Assembly (NCBI GenBank): GCA_921293015.1
Contig: OV121083.1
Span: 31,860,908-31,924,907, forward strand
DNA from: Phorcus lineatus
Lineage: Eukaryota; Mollusca; Gastropoda; Trochida; Trochidae
Direction: 5' to 3'
DNA: 64,000 nucleotides
Of this stretch, positions 1 to 10,890 are shown piece after piece. A program made the translations under genes and the position numbers. Every line of letters starts with the position of its first letter. Position 1 is the first letter of the stretch. The notes under the pieces were generated by a model. The model worked only from the letters and a program-made list of their open reading frames with translations. It was not told the DNA's origin and searched no databases.

Positions 1-900
1 TACAATCATTAGTGCTACCATTTTTAAGAACAGGAATGTAGAGGATTCTTTCCAGAGGGATGTATTTAAAATAAAATCAAGCGGTTTATTTAAACAATAT
101 GCACATATTTTAATAATTCTATTAGCAATCCTGTCGGGGCCGGTTGCTTTATTAGTATCAACTGATAGTAATAAGTCTAAAACTTCTTTAAGCAAGATGG
201 TAAGTGATGAAAGCAATTGTTGCGTTTTTAAGCTAATAGATGGTTTGGGGGCAGGATGGGTCCCTAACTTGTGCTTAAGATATGAAATAATTATTCAATA
301 TATTAACAACTTTGCTGCTATCATTATACAATATATTTTATATGGTAATGATGAGATAGTGTTCTTACTTTTCGTTTTCTATAAGTAGTTCTTCATTAAA
401 CGCCCCCAGGTTTTATTACCAACTGATGAGTTTATATCATCGTCTAATTTATTAAGGTAAGTTTCTTTAGCAGTACGGACAGCAGAAACAGCATCCGATT
501 CATCAACACTATCACGAGCATTTACAAATATTAGGTCAATCAGGGAAGACGACGATTGAATTATCCTAGTGGCTTTATTGATTATCTGTTCAAGATCATT
601 TCCAAATATTCTATCTTTTGTTTCTGGTTGCCTATGGCATCCATATTGAAGTCTCCTGTGATAACTGTTTTTAAGTTTAAGTCAACTCCATTTCCAACAC
701 AACTGGGATGAATCAGGCAGAGACTTTTACCAAATGGCCTTACAATTTCGAAAACAATTTGACTGCGATTATGAACATTATTTTGCCAATTTATGATATA
801 AAAACAGTATCGGTCAAACCTACCAGGCTTGCTCAAACATCTATTTAATAAGACTTCAGCCACTAAAAGACTTGGAATGATTGCAATTGTTTCTTCCAAA
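1..900 (-). mobile_element. 5'- and 3'-truncated LINE fragment (APE endonuclease to RT N-terminus)
   Basis: Minus-strand remains of a non-LTR retrotransposon pol ORF. From 899 down to 582 an open frame ends in an endonuclease segment with VITGDFNMDAIGNQ. A second frame (about 580-390) carries SSSLIDLIFVN, the late endonuclease motif, and then a pre-RT linker (NKTWGRLMKNYL). Near 230-1 a third frame carries NKATGPDRIANRIIK and WKESSTFLFLKM, the usual N-terminal RT motif, and continues off the left edge. Segments lie in different frames separated by AT-rich sequence, so the copy is dead. The wording resembles CR1/L2/Jockey-type elements, but I cannot fix the clade. It lies in or beyond the last visible intron of the receptor gene. 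Confidence 0.8.
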
Positions 901-1554
901 ATGTTCCTTTTTTATAAGTAAATAATAAATATAGTAATAAGTCGATTTGATTTAAAGGCCATTAAGGGATAGCTTGTAAGATTGGAAAAAAAACCTTCTG
1001 GAGGAGGTAGATTTAATGATTTTAAAAAAAGGGCCAATATATCTCAGACATCTCCTAATTTGAAGTACAAGATTTTAAGGATATTCAACTTCTTTATTAA
1101 CAGATTTACATTTCGGTTTAGATCTTTTCAAGCATATGGACAGAAAAGATGTATAGCTATATATATAGATATGTTAACAAAAACAACAAAATGAGATTAA
1201 CAATGCTAATATGATGTACATGAAAGGTAGCAGCAATTAAGATAAAGTATACATGATCAAGTTGTGATGAATACATAAATTAGAGATGAGTGAGAGTACG
1301 TGAGAAACCAGTGAGTTAGGGGAAAAGATTAGGTGGAGATGAAGGAGAGCTGTAGGGCACTGATTGGGTCAAACCAGAGTGGGAAAGCCAGAGAGGGTAT
1401 CAGAGATTAGTTATGAGTTAGGCAATTGTAAGTGATGGGAATGAAGTAGCCCAGAGAGGGTACTGTGAGTTTTTATTTAATGAAATCGTGTTGATTGATT
1501 GCTAGTGTTTTTACTGAGTTCATTGAATGTTGTTTGGGGAATTTGGTGATGTGG
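901..1554. other. AT-rich stretch without recognised feature
   Basis: No coding segment, hairpin or repeat recognised. Purine-rich near 1260-1450, followed directly by the LINE tail at 1555. Confidence 0.5.
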
Positions 1555-1800
1555 TTTAAACATATTTATTTCAGAAAAGAATTGGATTGGTAAACAAGCT
1601 AGAAGCTTATGTTAATACCGCTCCAAAATACAATATATAGAACACATCATGGTGAATGTACAATGAATATATATACTTATCTATACAAACGCCAGTAAGA
1701 TAAAGAACATGTCATGGTGTATTTACAAAATATATGATTTATCTATATATGAATATATAGTCGCCAACAAGCTTTACCAATACAACAATTCAATATATCA
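1555..1800 (-). mobile_element. LINE 3' tail, same family as 26637-27193
   Basis: The block at about 1555-1635 matches 26630-26713. On the minus strand both read a GGAGCGG motif, a short hairpin around AAGCT...AGCTT, TTGTT, CCAATCC and a final ATAAATATGTTT. In the 26.6-kb copy this block lies downstream of an RT C-terminus, so it is the 3' UTR end of that LINE. No coding part is visible here, so this copy is severely 5' truncated. The upstream limit (about 1800) is approximate. Confidence 0.6.
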
Positions 1801-1975
1801 ATTATGGATCCGATGCAAATCTGCCTGTTAAATCTATAAATTCGTGCACAGATATCAATAGTTCATTATTTACATAAGAGGAACAATTTGGGTTTCCAAA
1901 TAGTGCCGATCTCAGGTCAAAACCTTTGTTATAGAAAAACAAATTTTCCGAAAGTGCTGATTTTGAGTCTGAAGG

Positions 1976-2680
1976 TCAAAACTCGCATAATTGAAAGACA
2001 GTGTTTCCGCTGGCATTTTTGACAGCCGGTCATCATGTCCGACGGCTTTGAAAAATACCGGACATTTACATTTTTTACCGGTCAGATAAATGTAGCTAAT
2101 AAAATTTTCATTTGCTGATTTTTTTGCTAGTAATAAGAATACCTGCGTCATCTTCTGATATTCTCTTTGATTTGTTTAATTGACTGTTTTGCCACCAAAG
2201 TAGAAAGAAAGATTCGTCTGCTTTTACATTGTCGAAAAAACGTGTTTACATTCGTAAATGATCAGAATACGTCGATAATTTCCGTATACATTTCATGCAA
2301 ACATTGAAATTGAGGTAAATAAATTCAGCTGCAGTTATTCGAATGATTATGTCATGCGCACTTCGTTGCGTTCTATTTCAAGCTACAGAAGCGAGTGGGA
2401 TTTCTAGACAAATACGATCGGGGTATCGCATCACTAGATGTTACAAGTGTTTTTTTCAAATAAAGGTTTATGAAATGAGTTCGACAGCTTGATATTTAAT
2501 CGGACATCATGTCCGAGAGGTTTTTTAAATACCGGACAATCATATTTTTTATCGGACTATGACCGGTATTTACCGGACAACGGAAACACTGAAAGAGATG
2601 TAACTCTCAGACTGGAAACTCGACATCCATGAATCACAGTGGAGGAAATAACTAACCTATACGAAACAAGACAGTTCTGG
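1976..2680 (+). mobile_element. L1/Tx1-like ORF1 3'-end fragment, split by a MITE
   Basis: Positions 1979-1998 and 2592-2680 match 3779-3892, the end of ORF1 and just beyond in the LINE at 3157. The two halves are separated by the 593-bp insertion 1999-2591. Only the last 30 or so codons are represented, with a small deletion relative to the 3.8-kb copy. Beyond 2680 the sequence changes abruptly to DIRS-like sequence. Confidence 0.8.
1999..2591. mobile_element. hAT-like non-autonomous DNA transposon (MITE)
   Basis: It is 593 bp, begins CAGTGTTTCCG and ends CGGAAACACTG, an 11-bp perfect terminal inverted repeat. It is inserted in a LINE fragment and flanked by the direct repeat AAAGA (1994-1998 and 2592-2596). 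Subterminal sequence repeats the motifs CATCATGTCCGA and ACCGGAC on both sides. No transposase is encoded. A CAGTG start with such TIRs is usual in hAT elements, but hAT duplications are normally 8 bp and only 5 bp are visible here, so the superfamily is tentative. Confidence 0.75.
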
Positions 2681-3032
2681 GTGACTAGTCAATATGTAAT
2701 CACATGGGAATCATAAGTGCACTGAGGCAGTGCTGTAGACAATAACTTTGAGCCACTATGTCGATAGCTTTGTTTGCGTTCCTGGCCTCGTCCTCGTTAT
2801 CAAAATGGCGTCGCGTGAATAAGGTCTATAGCCTGATTCAACAACTGTTGCTGCTGTCTCCAACGGAAAAAGATGTTCCACTTGGTATTTTAAAGCCTTG
2901 AGGTAGAAGGTCAAGTGGAATGATGATCGCATCACTTCTGGTCATGTCGCCAGGCGTGTAGGCAGGGTGGAAGAGCTGCTCCCCTAATCTTACAACATCT
3001 GCCGTATTGTCTAATAAAAAATGACATAACAA
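2681..3032 (-). mobile_element. DIRS-like element fossil (terminal fragment)
   Basis: Positions 2681 to about 2930 match 6452-6705 closely and start at exactly the same base, so this is the family's terminus. The minus-strand translation shares LLPQGF and PSGTS words with the 6.6-kb copy. Old, broken fossil lacking most of the element. Family assignment rests on the zinc-like gag segment in the longer 6.4-kb copy. Confidence 0.5.
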
Positions 3033-3156
3033 AGCTAAACATAATCAAGAAACAGAAGGGGCAGAAAATACACAGAAATTAGACAGTTTTGTCATTACCA
3101 GATCGAAATCTAAAGAAAAAGAAAATTCTTACGATCAACGCGGCATTTTTACAAAA

Positions 3157-3873
3157 ATGGCGACCGAACCGGAAATTGAAACTGTTGAAGACATGAAGGT
3201 CTGGTTCGAGAAAGTTTTAGAAGCACATACAAGAGATATCAATCAGGAAATAAAAAGTGTTAGAAACGAATTAAGCGACATGAGAAAAGAAATCTGTGAA
3301 TTTGAGGCTAAATTAGAAAATGTGAAAATCACAGTAGAATTCAACAAGACAGGAATTAAAGGAAATATGTCCGAGATAACAGAACTGAAAGCTGAAATAC
3401 AGAAGATAAAACGCAATTATTGGATGCAAGAAACTTATTCCAGAAGGAACAGCGTGCTTGTCTATGGGATATCTGAAGAGCATGATCCTGCCCAAGCCAT
3501 TCAGGATTTGTTTGTTAACACCCTGAAAGTCGAACAGGTTGACAAAATTCAGTTTGATAATGCGCATAGACTTAACCGAAAAATCACAGACCCCAGTAAC
3601 TTTCGTGTGGGAATGCCAAAACCAATAGCCGTTCATTTTGTCTCAGCTTCCCTGAAATCTGGCAAGTCTCTTAGTAAAAAGAAGATAAGTGTGAGAACTG
3701 ACCTTCCAGTACTGTTGAAAAAACAACGGGGTCAACTTGCTAATAGGGCATATGAACTGAGGAAAACGGAAGGGGTCCAAACTCGCATAATTGAAAGAGA
3801 TGTAACTCTCAGACTGGAAACCCGGAAAGCCCCTCGGCATCCATGGATCAGAGTGGAGGAAATAACCAACTGA
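3157..3873 (+). CDS. LINE ORF1 protein (L1/Tx1 type, RNA-binding)
   Basis: A 238-residue open frame without interruption. Residues about 25-90 are charged and heptad-like, a predicted coiled coil for trimerisation. Residues about 91-104 contain QETYSRRNSVLVYGI, the usual entry into the RRM of L1-type ORF1 proteins. AHRLN (136-140) and the KPIAVHF strand (about 155-161) follow, then a basic C-terminal domain to about residue 225. The ATG at 3157 lies in ACAAAAATGG, with A at -3 and G at +4. ORF1 proteins of this family coat element RNA and act as nucleic acid chaperones. It is the only long uninterrupted element ORF here with strong homology features, yet its partner ORF2 is deleted. Confidence 0.85.
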   Translation: MATEPEIETVEDMKVWFEKVLEAHTRDINQEIKSVRNELSDMRKEICEFEAKLENVKITVEFNKTGIKGNMSEITELKAEIQKIKRNYWMQETYSRRNSVLVYGISEEHDPAQAIQDLFVNTLKVEQVDKIQFDNAHRLNRKITDPSNFRVGMPKPIAVHFVSASLKSGKSLSKKKISVRTDLPVLLKKQRGQLANRAYELRKTEGVQTRIIERDVTLRLETRKAPRHPWIRVEEITN

Positions 3874-3979
3874 TACGAAACAAGAAAGTTTTATAATGGA
3901 AGTGATTTTTGTGTTGTTGTTTTTTCTTTTCTTGGAGATACAGTCTGGCCATATACATCTATTTTATGTATAGAAGACT

Positions 3980-5445
3980 TGCGCTTATGATTAGAAAAGA
4001 TAAGATAGAAGGTATTAAAATAGGAAAAATTGAAAGTATTTTGGCAGTTTGCAGATGGTACTCCTTTAACGTTAGATGGTACGGAAAAATGCCTCTATGC
4101 TGTACTTCATGTGTTAACATTTTGTGCAAGGTTTTCTGGAAATAAAGTAAAAACTGAAAAAAACAAGATTGATATGGATAGGATCTAAGAAGAGATCCTG
4201 ACATAAGATTTGTAATCTTCAATCTTGATTGGACACAATCACAGTTTAATTTGTTAGGAATCAAATTTGATGTAGATCTAGAATTATTGGTAGATATTAA
4301 TTATTCAGAAAAGCTGGAAAAAATTGAGAGAGAGATGAAAAGCTGACACCCATGGGTAGAAATGTAGTATTCAAATCTCTATTGCTTTCAAAATTAAACC
4401 ATCTCATCATAACCAAGCCCGCCAGTTGATGACATTCAAGCCTTTCAGAAAAGATGTTTTGAGTTTGTGTGGAAGGGTGAGAACGATAAGATTAAAAGGC
4501 ATGTTATTACATCTACTGCTAAAAATAGAAAGCAATATTCCAATGACAGAAAATTTATAATAAAATCTCCAAAAATAGTATGGATTAAAAGATTACTATA
4601 TAGCAGTTATATATGGAGCAAAACTACTTCAATATATATTCCAAAAAGCCAGAGATTATGGTTTGCTGATGATATGTATATTAGCAACTGTTTTCTACTT
4701 CCTATTTCAAATAGATTTTGGCAGGATGTTATAAGAGCATCGGCTAATTACTTACTGGTATGTTACCAAGAGGATGGACACTCCCCTTTCAGTTTTAAAT
4801 CAGTCCCTTTGGTACAGTAGTAATGTTCTTATTGGTGGAAAACCAATCTTCAATTTTAAAAAATTGAAAAAGAGAGCATAATATATTTAAAAATATTATG
4901 AATGAAACTGGTAATGTTATGTGTTTTGAAGAATTTGGTAACAAATATGATATTTCTGTTGATTTTCTTACATACCAGGGTATTAGGAGAGCTGTACTTC
5001 AATACTTAAAAAAGAAACATTTTACATTCATTCATGAGATAGATATGCATTTCTACCCAATTCTTCAATTTAATATTTATCAAAGATTATGTCACTTTGG
5101 TTTTAAGAAAGCTAATGACCAATTGAAATGGGATGAATCATTTAAAAAGGATTTTCTACAGAATGAATGGGAAAATATAAATATGATGCGTAATCAGTGT
5201 ACACAAAGTGTTAACTTAAAATGGTATCAATATAAGATAACTCAGAATATTTTGATAACCAATACTTTATTATATAAGATTGGCTATATTGATTCACCAT
5301 TGTGTTCTTTTTGTTAACAGGTGCCTGAAAACATTGTTTACTTATTATGGGATTGTACTCATGTAAAATAAGTGTGGAAAGAATTGACAGAATGGCTTAA
5401 TAAGTTGACTAAAGGATGTATTGAAATAATTTCAAAATGTTGTTA
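3980..5445 (+). pseudogene. LINE ORF2 remnant: RT palm to C-terminal Cys motif
   Basis: Several frames carry successive pieces of an L1/Tx1 ORF2. About 3985-4180 holds an RT box with QFADGTPL (degenerate YADD) followed by ARFSGNKVKTEKNK and WIGS. About 4205-4345 reads DWTQSQFNLLGIKF. At 4467-4820 is WKGENDKIKRHV with the K-WIKRLL segment. Residues from 4898-5317 end in SPLCSFC, and the next frame resumes with ENIVYLLWDCTHVK and VWKELTEWLNK, the C-terminal zinc-like region. At least four frame changes or stops separate these pieces. The endonuclease and first RT motifs are absent. Confidence 0.75.
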
Positions 5446-5460
5446 GAAGTTTTTCAGCTA

Positions 5461-6451
5461 TTCTGATTGGACAATAGTTCTCAAAAACATGCAACCATTT
5501 CACGATGAATGCAGAAAAAATGTACAGTTATACCTTGTGCATTCATACTTTGTGACACAACAATCTAACAGAACAAATCGACGCAACGGCAAGTCAGGTT
5601 ATGACAACTGTGTGTTACTTTGGTTCTTTTGCAAAATAAGAAATATACGTTTGTCATCATCTTCACAACTGCGTTGATAACTAGACTTTCGTCTCCAAAG
5701 AGAAACTATTACCTTCACCGATTTTAATAACTATGAGTCCTGAAGTTTGATAGCTCGAATTGTTTCGCAAACAGTAGCCATTTTGAATGTCAAGTGATAT
5801 GCTAATGACGGTATTCCAAAAATGCGGACACTAGTGAAGAAGAATGTTGATTGCATGAGTGTCAATGCTAATGAAAACGAAATTAAATCATCTTCAATTT
5901 TAATACATGAAATTTGCAATTTTGATTCCACAATGTATAGTTGTGTGTAACAAACTGCAAACTAACGTAATGTTGACGACAAATATTCAAGATTTGTTTA
6001 AATTATTTAGAAATTCTTTGTAAATAGAGTTGATTTTGTAATTATAAGGATTTTTTCACATTTTTTGTGCCTCTATCATGTATATAACAGCAACAAATTG
6101 CTTTGCAATTTTATACAATTTGTTGCTGTTACACAATCCTTCATTAAAACAATCCTTATATACAATCCTTAATCAAAACAATCCTTAATTAACACCAGAA
6201 AATATTGTTTTTGGTTTTAAGGGTAGAAAAAACAACCCATTAAATGTCATTTGTTTCTTAGTAAAGCAAAATATCTACAGTTCCAGTAGAATGGGAAAGA
6301 AACCAAGTTTTGGCTTTATCCAAAAAGAATTATTAAAATATTAAGCCCATTTCACAATTATTTATTTTCTGTATTGAAATAAGATCATAAACTTGACATA
6401 ATTTGATTTTATGATCCACTGTTTCTTCTGCTTAACTTTGGGAACTTAAAA
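5461..6451. other. Non-coding stretch with one hairpin
   Basis: No gene recognised. It contains the hairpin at 6086-6130, followed by short direct repeats of CAATCCTTA at 6134-6194. Confidence 0.5.
6086..6130. repeat. 15-bp perfect inverted repeat
   Basis: AACAGCAACAAATTG (6086-6100) and its reverse complement (6116-6130) enclose a 15-base loop. The CAATCCTTA repeats beside it suggest a small MITE remnant. Confidence 0.6.
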
Positions 6452-8035
6452 TGTGACTAGTCAATATGTAATCACATGGGAATCATAAGTGCACTGAGGC
6501 AGTGCTGTAGACAATAACGTTGCACCACTATGTCGATAGCTGTGTTTCCTGGCCTCGTTCTCGTTATCGAAATGGCGTCGCATGAATAAGGTCTATAGCC
6601 TCATTTAACAACTGTTGCTGCTGACTCTCAAACTGAAAGAGATGTTCCACTTGGCATTCTAAAGCCTTGAGGTAGAAGGTCCAATAACCTTGATGATCGC
6701 ATCAGAAGGTCCCTTGCCAAAGCCATTATCTTTGAGCATCTCTTAACAGCCTCCACACGTGAAGATTCAGTGCTGACAGAATCTTCTGAGTCACTCTGGA
6801 CTGCAGCTGAGTTAGTAGGTTGTGCCACAAGGGTAGACAGAGAGGTATGTCTGTCAACAGATCCAATTGTTTGGGAAACCAAGTTCTTGTAGGCCAGGTG
6901 GGCACCACTAGATACACTAGACAATTGTGCAGAGCAATCTTTGCCAAAACATTGGAATGATCTTCATTGGGGGAAAAGCATTCACCATCATTCCTTCCCA
7001 TGAAATCGAAAGATTGTCCCCCCTAAAGATAGTGGATCCGAAACTGGACAAACGGACTTTGGAATCCCAAAATTTCTGCTTGTCGCAAAAAGATTGACAA
7101 TAGCCAATTCACAAGTCCTGGCAATCAGTTGAAAAGCCTCCTTGTAAAGAGTCCATTCCGCATAGTCAACAGACTCATCAAACAGGACTCGATCTTTCCC
7201 TGGGGCGAAGCAGAGTTACACAAACCTCTCGAGTGGGACTTTGATTTGGTAAGAGATTTTATGAGATCTTTCAGTTTAGCCTTATTATCTTCTACATCCT
7301 TAAAAGATTGCGAAAAAGAAGCCATGATCCCTTGCTTAAATGAAGATAGTATTGTGCCAAGTGAATTAGAGTTATTAACCACCGTACCAGAATAAGGGAA
7401 CTGTAGACTACTTGGATTTAGACAGTCTGTTATGCTGGTTTTCTTAGACCTTTTCTTAATCCACTCCTCATCTGGCATATCCTTACACATGAGACATCGC
7501 AAAGTTATAGAATAAATGGAGTCTTTATCCCATGAAAAACATAAAGAATGGCGATCCTTATCTAACATGAAATGTTGGCAAGTCAAACATTTACTTTCAG
7601 ACATACTGAGTGAAAGTTAATTTGCGAAAAACGTTGATGTTCACACAAAATAAAAATCACAAGTCACAAAATACACAAGAAAGACACAAAATAAACACAA
7701 ACTTCGATCTCACACACCCTGAGAAAGTACAAATCCAAGTAGCAAATGTGGAAGCAGATGAGGAAATTCAGTTTCCTGAAGGCAGCTGCTGAACACATGG
7801 GCTACAGAAGAGAATCTGAAAAAGCCACCTACCGGGCCAATTGGAGATAACTCCAGGCTGAAGTGGGGAGCTGCGTACGTGAGAAAGTACAAATCCAAGT
7901 AGCACATGTGGAATCAGATGAAGAAATTAAGTCACCTGTAGGCAGCTGCTGAACACATGAGCTACATGGGAGATAACTCCAGGCTGAAGAGGGGAGCTGC
8001 AGACCACTAATGGTAAATATATCTATTTCTAATTT
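6452..8035 (-). mobile_element. DIRS-like element fossil (gag-like part and terminal region)
   Basis: Minus-strand fossil whose low-coordinate terminus is identical in position to that of the copy at 2681. Parts: a gag-like region (about 7604 down to 6628) and, upstream of it, a duplicated block (7721-8006). The start of the gag-like region has a CLTC ... D-RHSLC ... CLMC spacing like that at 16.4 kb in the DIRS-like copy, which is why I group them. No reverse transcriptase, RNase H or tyrosine recombinase is present. Broken, with several interruptions and large missing parts. Age is not recent, judged from divergence to the 2.7-kb copy. Confidence 0.55.
7721..8006. repeat. Two-copy direct duplication in the DIRS-like fossil's upstream region
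   Basis: Unit 1 (about 7721-7876) and unit 2 (7881-8006) both start GAGAAAGTACAAATCCAAGT, share GGCAGCTGCTGAACACATG and end near GATAACTCCAGGCTGAAG. Unit 2 lacks about 35 bases present in unit 1. It may derive from the element's terminal or internal complementary repeats. Confidence 0.7.
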
Positions 8036-8472
8036 TTATTTTTTACTTTTCAGTCTTCTGTAGGTAGGTTCAGGGGAACAGAGAGATGGTCCACAGCTCA
8101 CCCAAGAGGGAATGTTTACGCCAATAATTGTAAGCATTGATGTCAATGCAACGTCTCTTATTATCCTCTTAATATCATATTCATGTTGAAAAACTATGTT
8201 GTAGTTTGGAGTCTACAAAAAGAAGTTGTGACAACATCAGAAATCTACATATAGGACAATATATAATTAACGTTGTTAAGTCATTACAATATGGATTTGT
8301 CAGCTGGGTATATATAGAAGCCTCACACTATAGTTGATACTATTAAGATGAAAACATTTAGCATAAATCTAGAAACTGGACACAGCTTCAAGTCCATACC
8401 TATACTAACCATTACAGTTCTTCACACTTATGTGAGAATTATGTAAAGCTCAGATAAAAATAAGTAACTTAC
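8036..8472. other. Intronic sequence downstream of receptor exon 4
   Basis: AT-rich. It begins on the minus strand with the donor GTAAGTTACTTA at 8472-8461. No element recognised. Confidence 0.5.
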
Positions 8473-8660
8473 CTATGTTCATTGTGTCAATGCTGATGAC
8501 TTTGGATTGACTGTTTGCAACCTCCTTCCTATCACTGTTTTTTGTACTGATGATGACAGTCATGTAGTACATCTTGCCTGGCTGGAAGGAATCTTTGCCT
8601 TCGTCTGACTGCCAAGTGCAGGATGTTTTATTCTGATGGGGACAGTCCCACTGACCATCT
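8473..8660 (-). CDS. Class I cytokine receptor-like gene, exon 4 (second half of CRH domain 1)
   Basis: 188-bp exon. The minus-strand acceptor TTGCATGTTGCAG precedes 8660 and the donor AG|GTAAGTTAC follows 8473. The first base completes a codon split after exon 3 (CT|A, Leu). The frame then reads DGQWDCPHQNKTSCTWQ, later FQPGKMYYMTVII and ends SKVISIDTMNI plus one base. This is the second half of the fibronectin domain begun in exon 3, with the second conserved Cys pair (C-x7-C), an NKTS glycosylation sequon and the Tyr-rich F strand of cytokine receptors. The exon ends in phase 1, the usual phase at fibronectin domain boundaries. The next exon, expected to carry the second CRH domain and WSXWS, was not found down to position 1. 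Confidence 0.85.
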
Positions 8661-8984
8661 CTGCAACATGCAAGTTAACTCTTGCTACAGATGGTGGAAG
8701 GAGGAAATGGTTCTTAACTAAAGTAGATGATCCAAGGCATTTTGCTTATATTATTAAATTTCTTGTAAGTTTTACATCCTTAGCACTTAAATTTCATGGA
8801 AAGAATTTTTCTGTCGTGATTTTAGTTTTTGTGGTTTCTTTGCTCTGTACTGAACCAAGGCTTCTGTACTGCAATACATAATGAACCAACAGTCAAGTGT
8901 ACCATTTCACCCAGAACTGAAAGATAGATGGGTTGGTGCATTAAGCAAGGGCAGAGTGATAAGTCTATTGATGATGAGCAGAAT
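8661..8984. other. Intron 3 sequence next to exon 4
   Basis: 3' end of the 29-kb intron on the minus strand. A pyrimidine tract and a TTAAC branch-like motif precede the exon 4 acceptor. No element recognised. Confidence 0.5.
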
Positions 8985-9600
8985 AAATGAGTCTATAAAT
9001 GATTGATAGACTAATGGATGAGGAGATTGGTTCATAGATGAATGGTGGATCAATGAGCAGAATGATGAGTCCATAAATGATTGATTATTTGATAGACTAA
9101 TGGATGAGGAGATTGGTTCATAGATGAATGGTGGATCAATGAGCAGAATGATGAGTCCATAAATGATTGATCGGATGAGGAGATTGGTTCATAGATGAAT
9201 GGTGGATTAATGAGCAGAATGATGAGTCCATAAATGATGGATAGACTAATGGATGAGGAGATTGGTTCATAGATGAATGGTGGATCAATTAGCAGAATGA
9301 TGAATGCACATGTGCATGAATAAGTGGATGGATGAGTGGATGTATGTGTATAAATGATGGGAATCGGTTGCTGGATGTGTTGTTGGTTTAGCAAAATGAT
9401 GAGTGCACGTGTAAGTGGATAGATGAGTGGATGAATGAGTGCATATGTATACATGGATGAGTAACGATGAGTGGGTAAGTGGATAAATAAGTGAATTCAT
9501 GTGCCTACATAATAGGGATGGGTTCATAATGAAGGGTTGCTTGATCTATGCATGCATGGATGGGTGAATGGTTGAGCAGATGTAAGAGATGATGGACACA
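8985..9600. repeat. ATGA/GATG-rich minisatellite
   Basis: From about 8990 to 9300 there are four imperfect copies (about 71-86 bp) of a unit containing GAGGAGATTGGTTCATAGAT and GAGCAGAATGATGAGTC. From 9300 to about 9590 it decays into irregular GATGAGTGG / AATGATG tetranucleotide-like sequence. The long minus-strand open frames with repeated HPLIYPL are translations of this array, not genes. Confidence 0.85.
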
Positions 9601-9789
9601 CTGAAATTTGGATTGGTTCATGGCTGACATCATGGGTGAGCAGTCACCTTCTATAGGTCTGACATGCGCATGCGTGAAGGTGAGAAGTCACTAATATGAG
9701 CTCTCTTACAATTTTGCACAAAAAAAAAATTTTTTTTAAAAATATGGTCTACTGATACCATTTTGAACTTAAATCTGGATTGTGATCAC
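9601..9789. other. Short non-coding spacer with A/T homopolymer
   Basis: Contains an A9-T8 run at 9721-9737 and a GACATGCGCATGCGTG near-palindrome at about 9661. Nothing else seen. Confidence 0.4.
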
Positions 9790-9845
9790 CATAGGCATGG
9801 ACACAGAAACACTGACTAGGTTGAACGCTACACAGGTTATACAAA

Positions 9846-10890
9846 ATGGAGGACAGGTATGAACTTTGCCTATCGACTTCTTGTGTGTCTATTGACTGCA
9901 GCCTAGTTGCGTGCTTAGGGGCGATGTGTCTGAACTATCGTATGCTTTTGAACAATCAAACAGTCGATTTGAAATTTAATCCAGCACTTGTTTTTGATGA
10001 TATGCACAATCTGTCACCCCACACGTTTGGTGACGTCACGTCGACTACATGCTGCATGACTTTGACCCATATAGAAAATGTGTGCAATACAGGTGAGATG
10101 CATGTGCTGCCAAAGAGCCATTTATCCTACGTGCAAATGACTTCGAGACACACCCAGGACCTGTGACTTTACAAGACTTAAATAACATAATATATATCCT
10201 TATAGATAAGAAACGTCAAATCTGATCTCATAACTGACTTAAGGACAGAGGTTAAAAGCATCGGTTCTGAATGTGAACTACTTGAAAAATTAGTTTCTGA
10301 ATTGAAATCAGAAATAAAAAAAGAAAGAGAGAGAGAAGAAAACCTTATCTTCAGGCTGACATTGACACCGTTGCAGATAACGTTGATGCTATTAGTGAGA
10401 AACTTACACCAGTTGACGATGAACTCGATAAACTTTAGTCATATAGCCGACAAGACACTTTAATCAAATATGGCGTGGAAGAATGTGAAAGTAAAAAGTC
10501 GATGACCTGTAAGGAGAGAGCAATGAGCATTTTTAACGATAATGCCACGTTTAAAACATGGCAGCCATCTGACGTTGTGGGCGCCCACCGTTTAGGTTCA
10601 ATATGACCCGGTAATGAGAGACCAATAATTGCTAAATTGTCCGTTTCCGATGATAAAGTTTGTCTGTTGAAAGCGAGAGCATCATTTAAAGCCAACGGAC
10701 TCGGATCTCACCACACAGTAGTGTCAACAACTGCAAGCCCTGAAAGGTACAGATAACTTTGGATTCTTCCAGAACGGCAAACTCGTCACAGTGCCTCGTA
10801 CAAGCAACGTGGTCAGAATCAGCATACTGAAATTTCTGGACATCAAACCTCGGACAGACTTCTCGAAACAGAAGTAATTCACGTCCTAGC
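9846..10890 (+). pseudogene. LINE ORF1 remnant
   Basis: Several frames. About 10200-10360 reads as a coiled coil (TDLRTEVKSIGSECELLEKL, then a Lys/Glu run). About 10445-10715 gives LIKYGVEECESK, ERAMSIFNDN, VVGAHRLGS and ERPIIAKLSV, the RRM-like core of LINE ORF1 proteins. Stops and frame changes occur throughout (e.g. the stop after AHRLGSI at about 10600), so it is not functional. Confidence 0.65.

Larger units (their letters stand above)
3040..5460 (+). mobile_element. L1/Tx1-like LINE with internal ORF2 deletion
   Basis: The element comprises a short presumed 5' UTR (about 3040-3156), an intact ORF1 (3157-3873) and the C-terminal half of an L1/Tx1-type ORF2 in several frames (about 3980-5440). 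The apurinic endonuclease and the front half of RT are missing between ORF1 and the remnant FADD-like box at about 4040. No poly-A tail or clear target duplication was found. Confidence 0.8.

Noticed and set aside
1912-2151. Minus-strand 79-codon frame
   Set aside because: It spans the left terminus of the hAT-like MITE and its flank, so it cannot be one ancient gene.
9050-9527. Long minus-strand open frames rich in HPLIYPL and THPSTY words
   Set aside because: They are translations of the ATGA/GATG minisatellite and keep open only because the repeat lacks stops in that frame.
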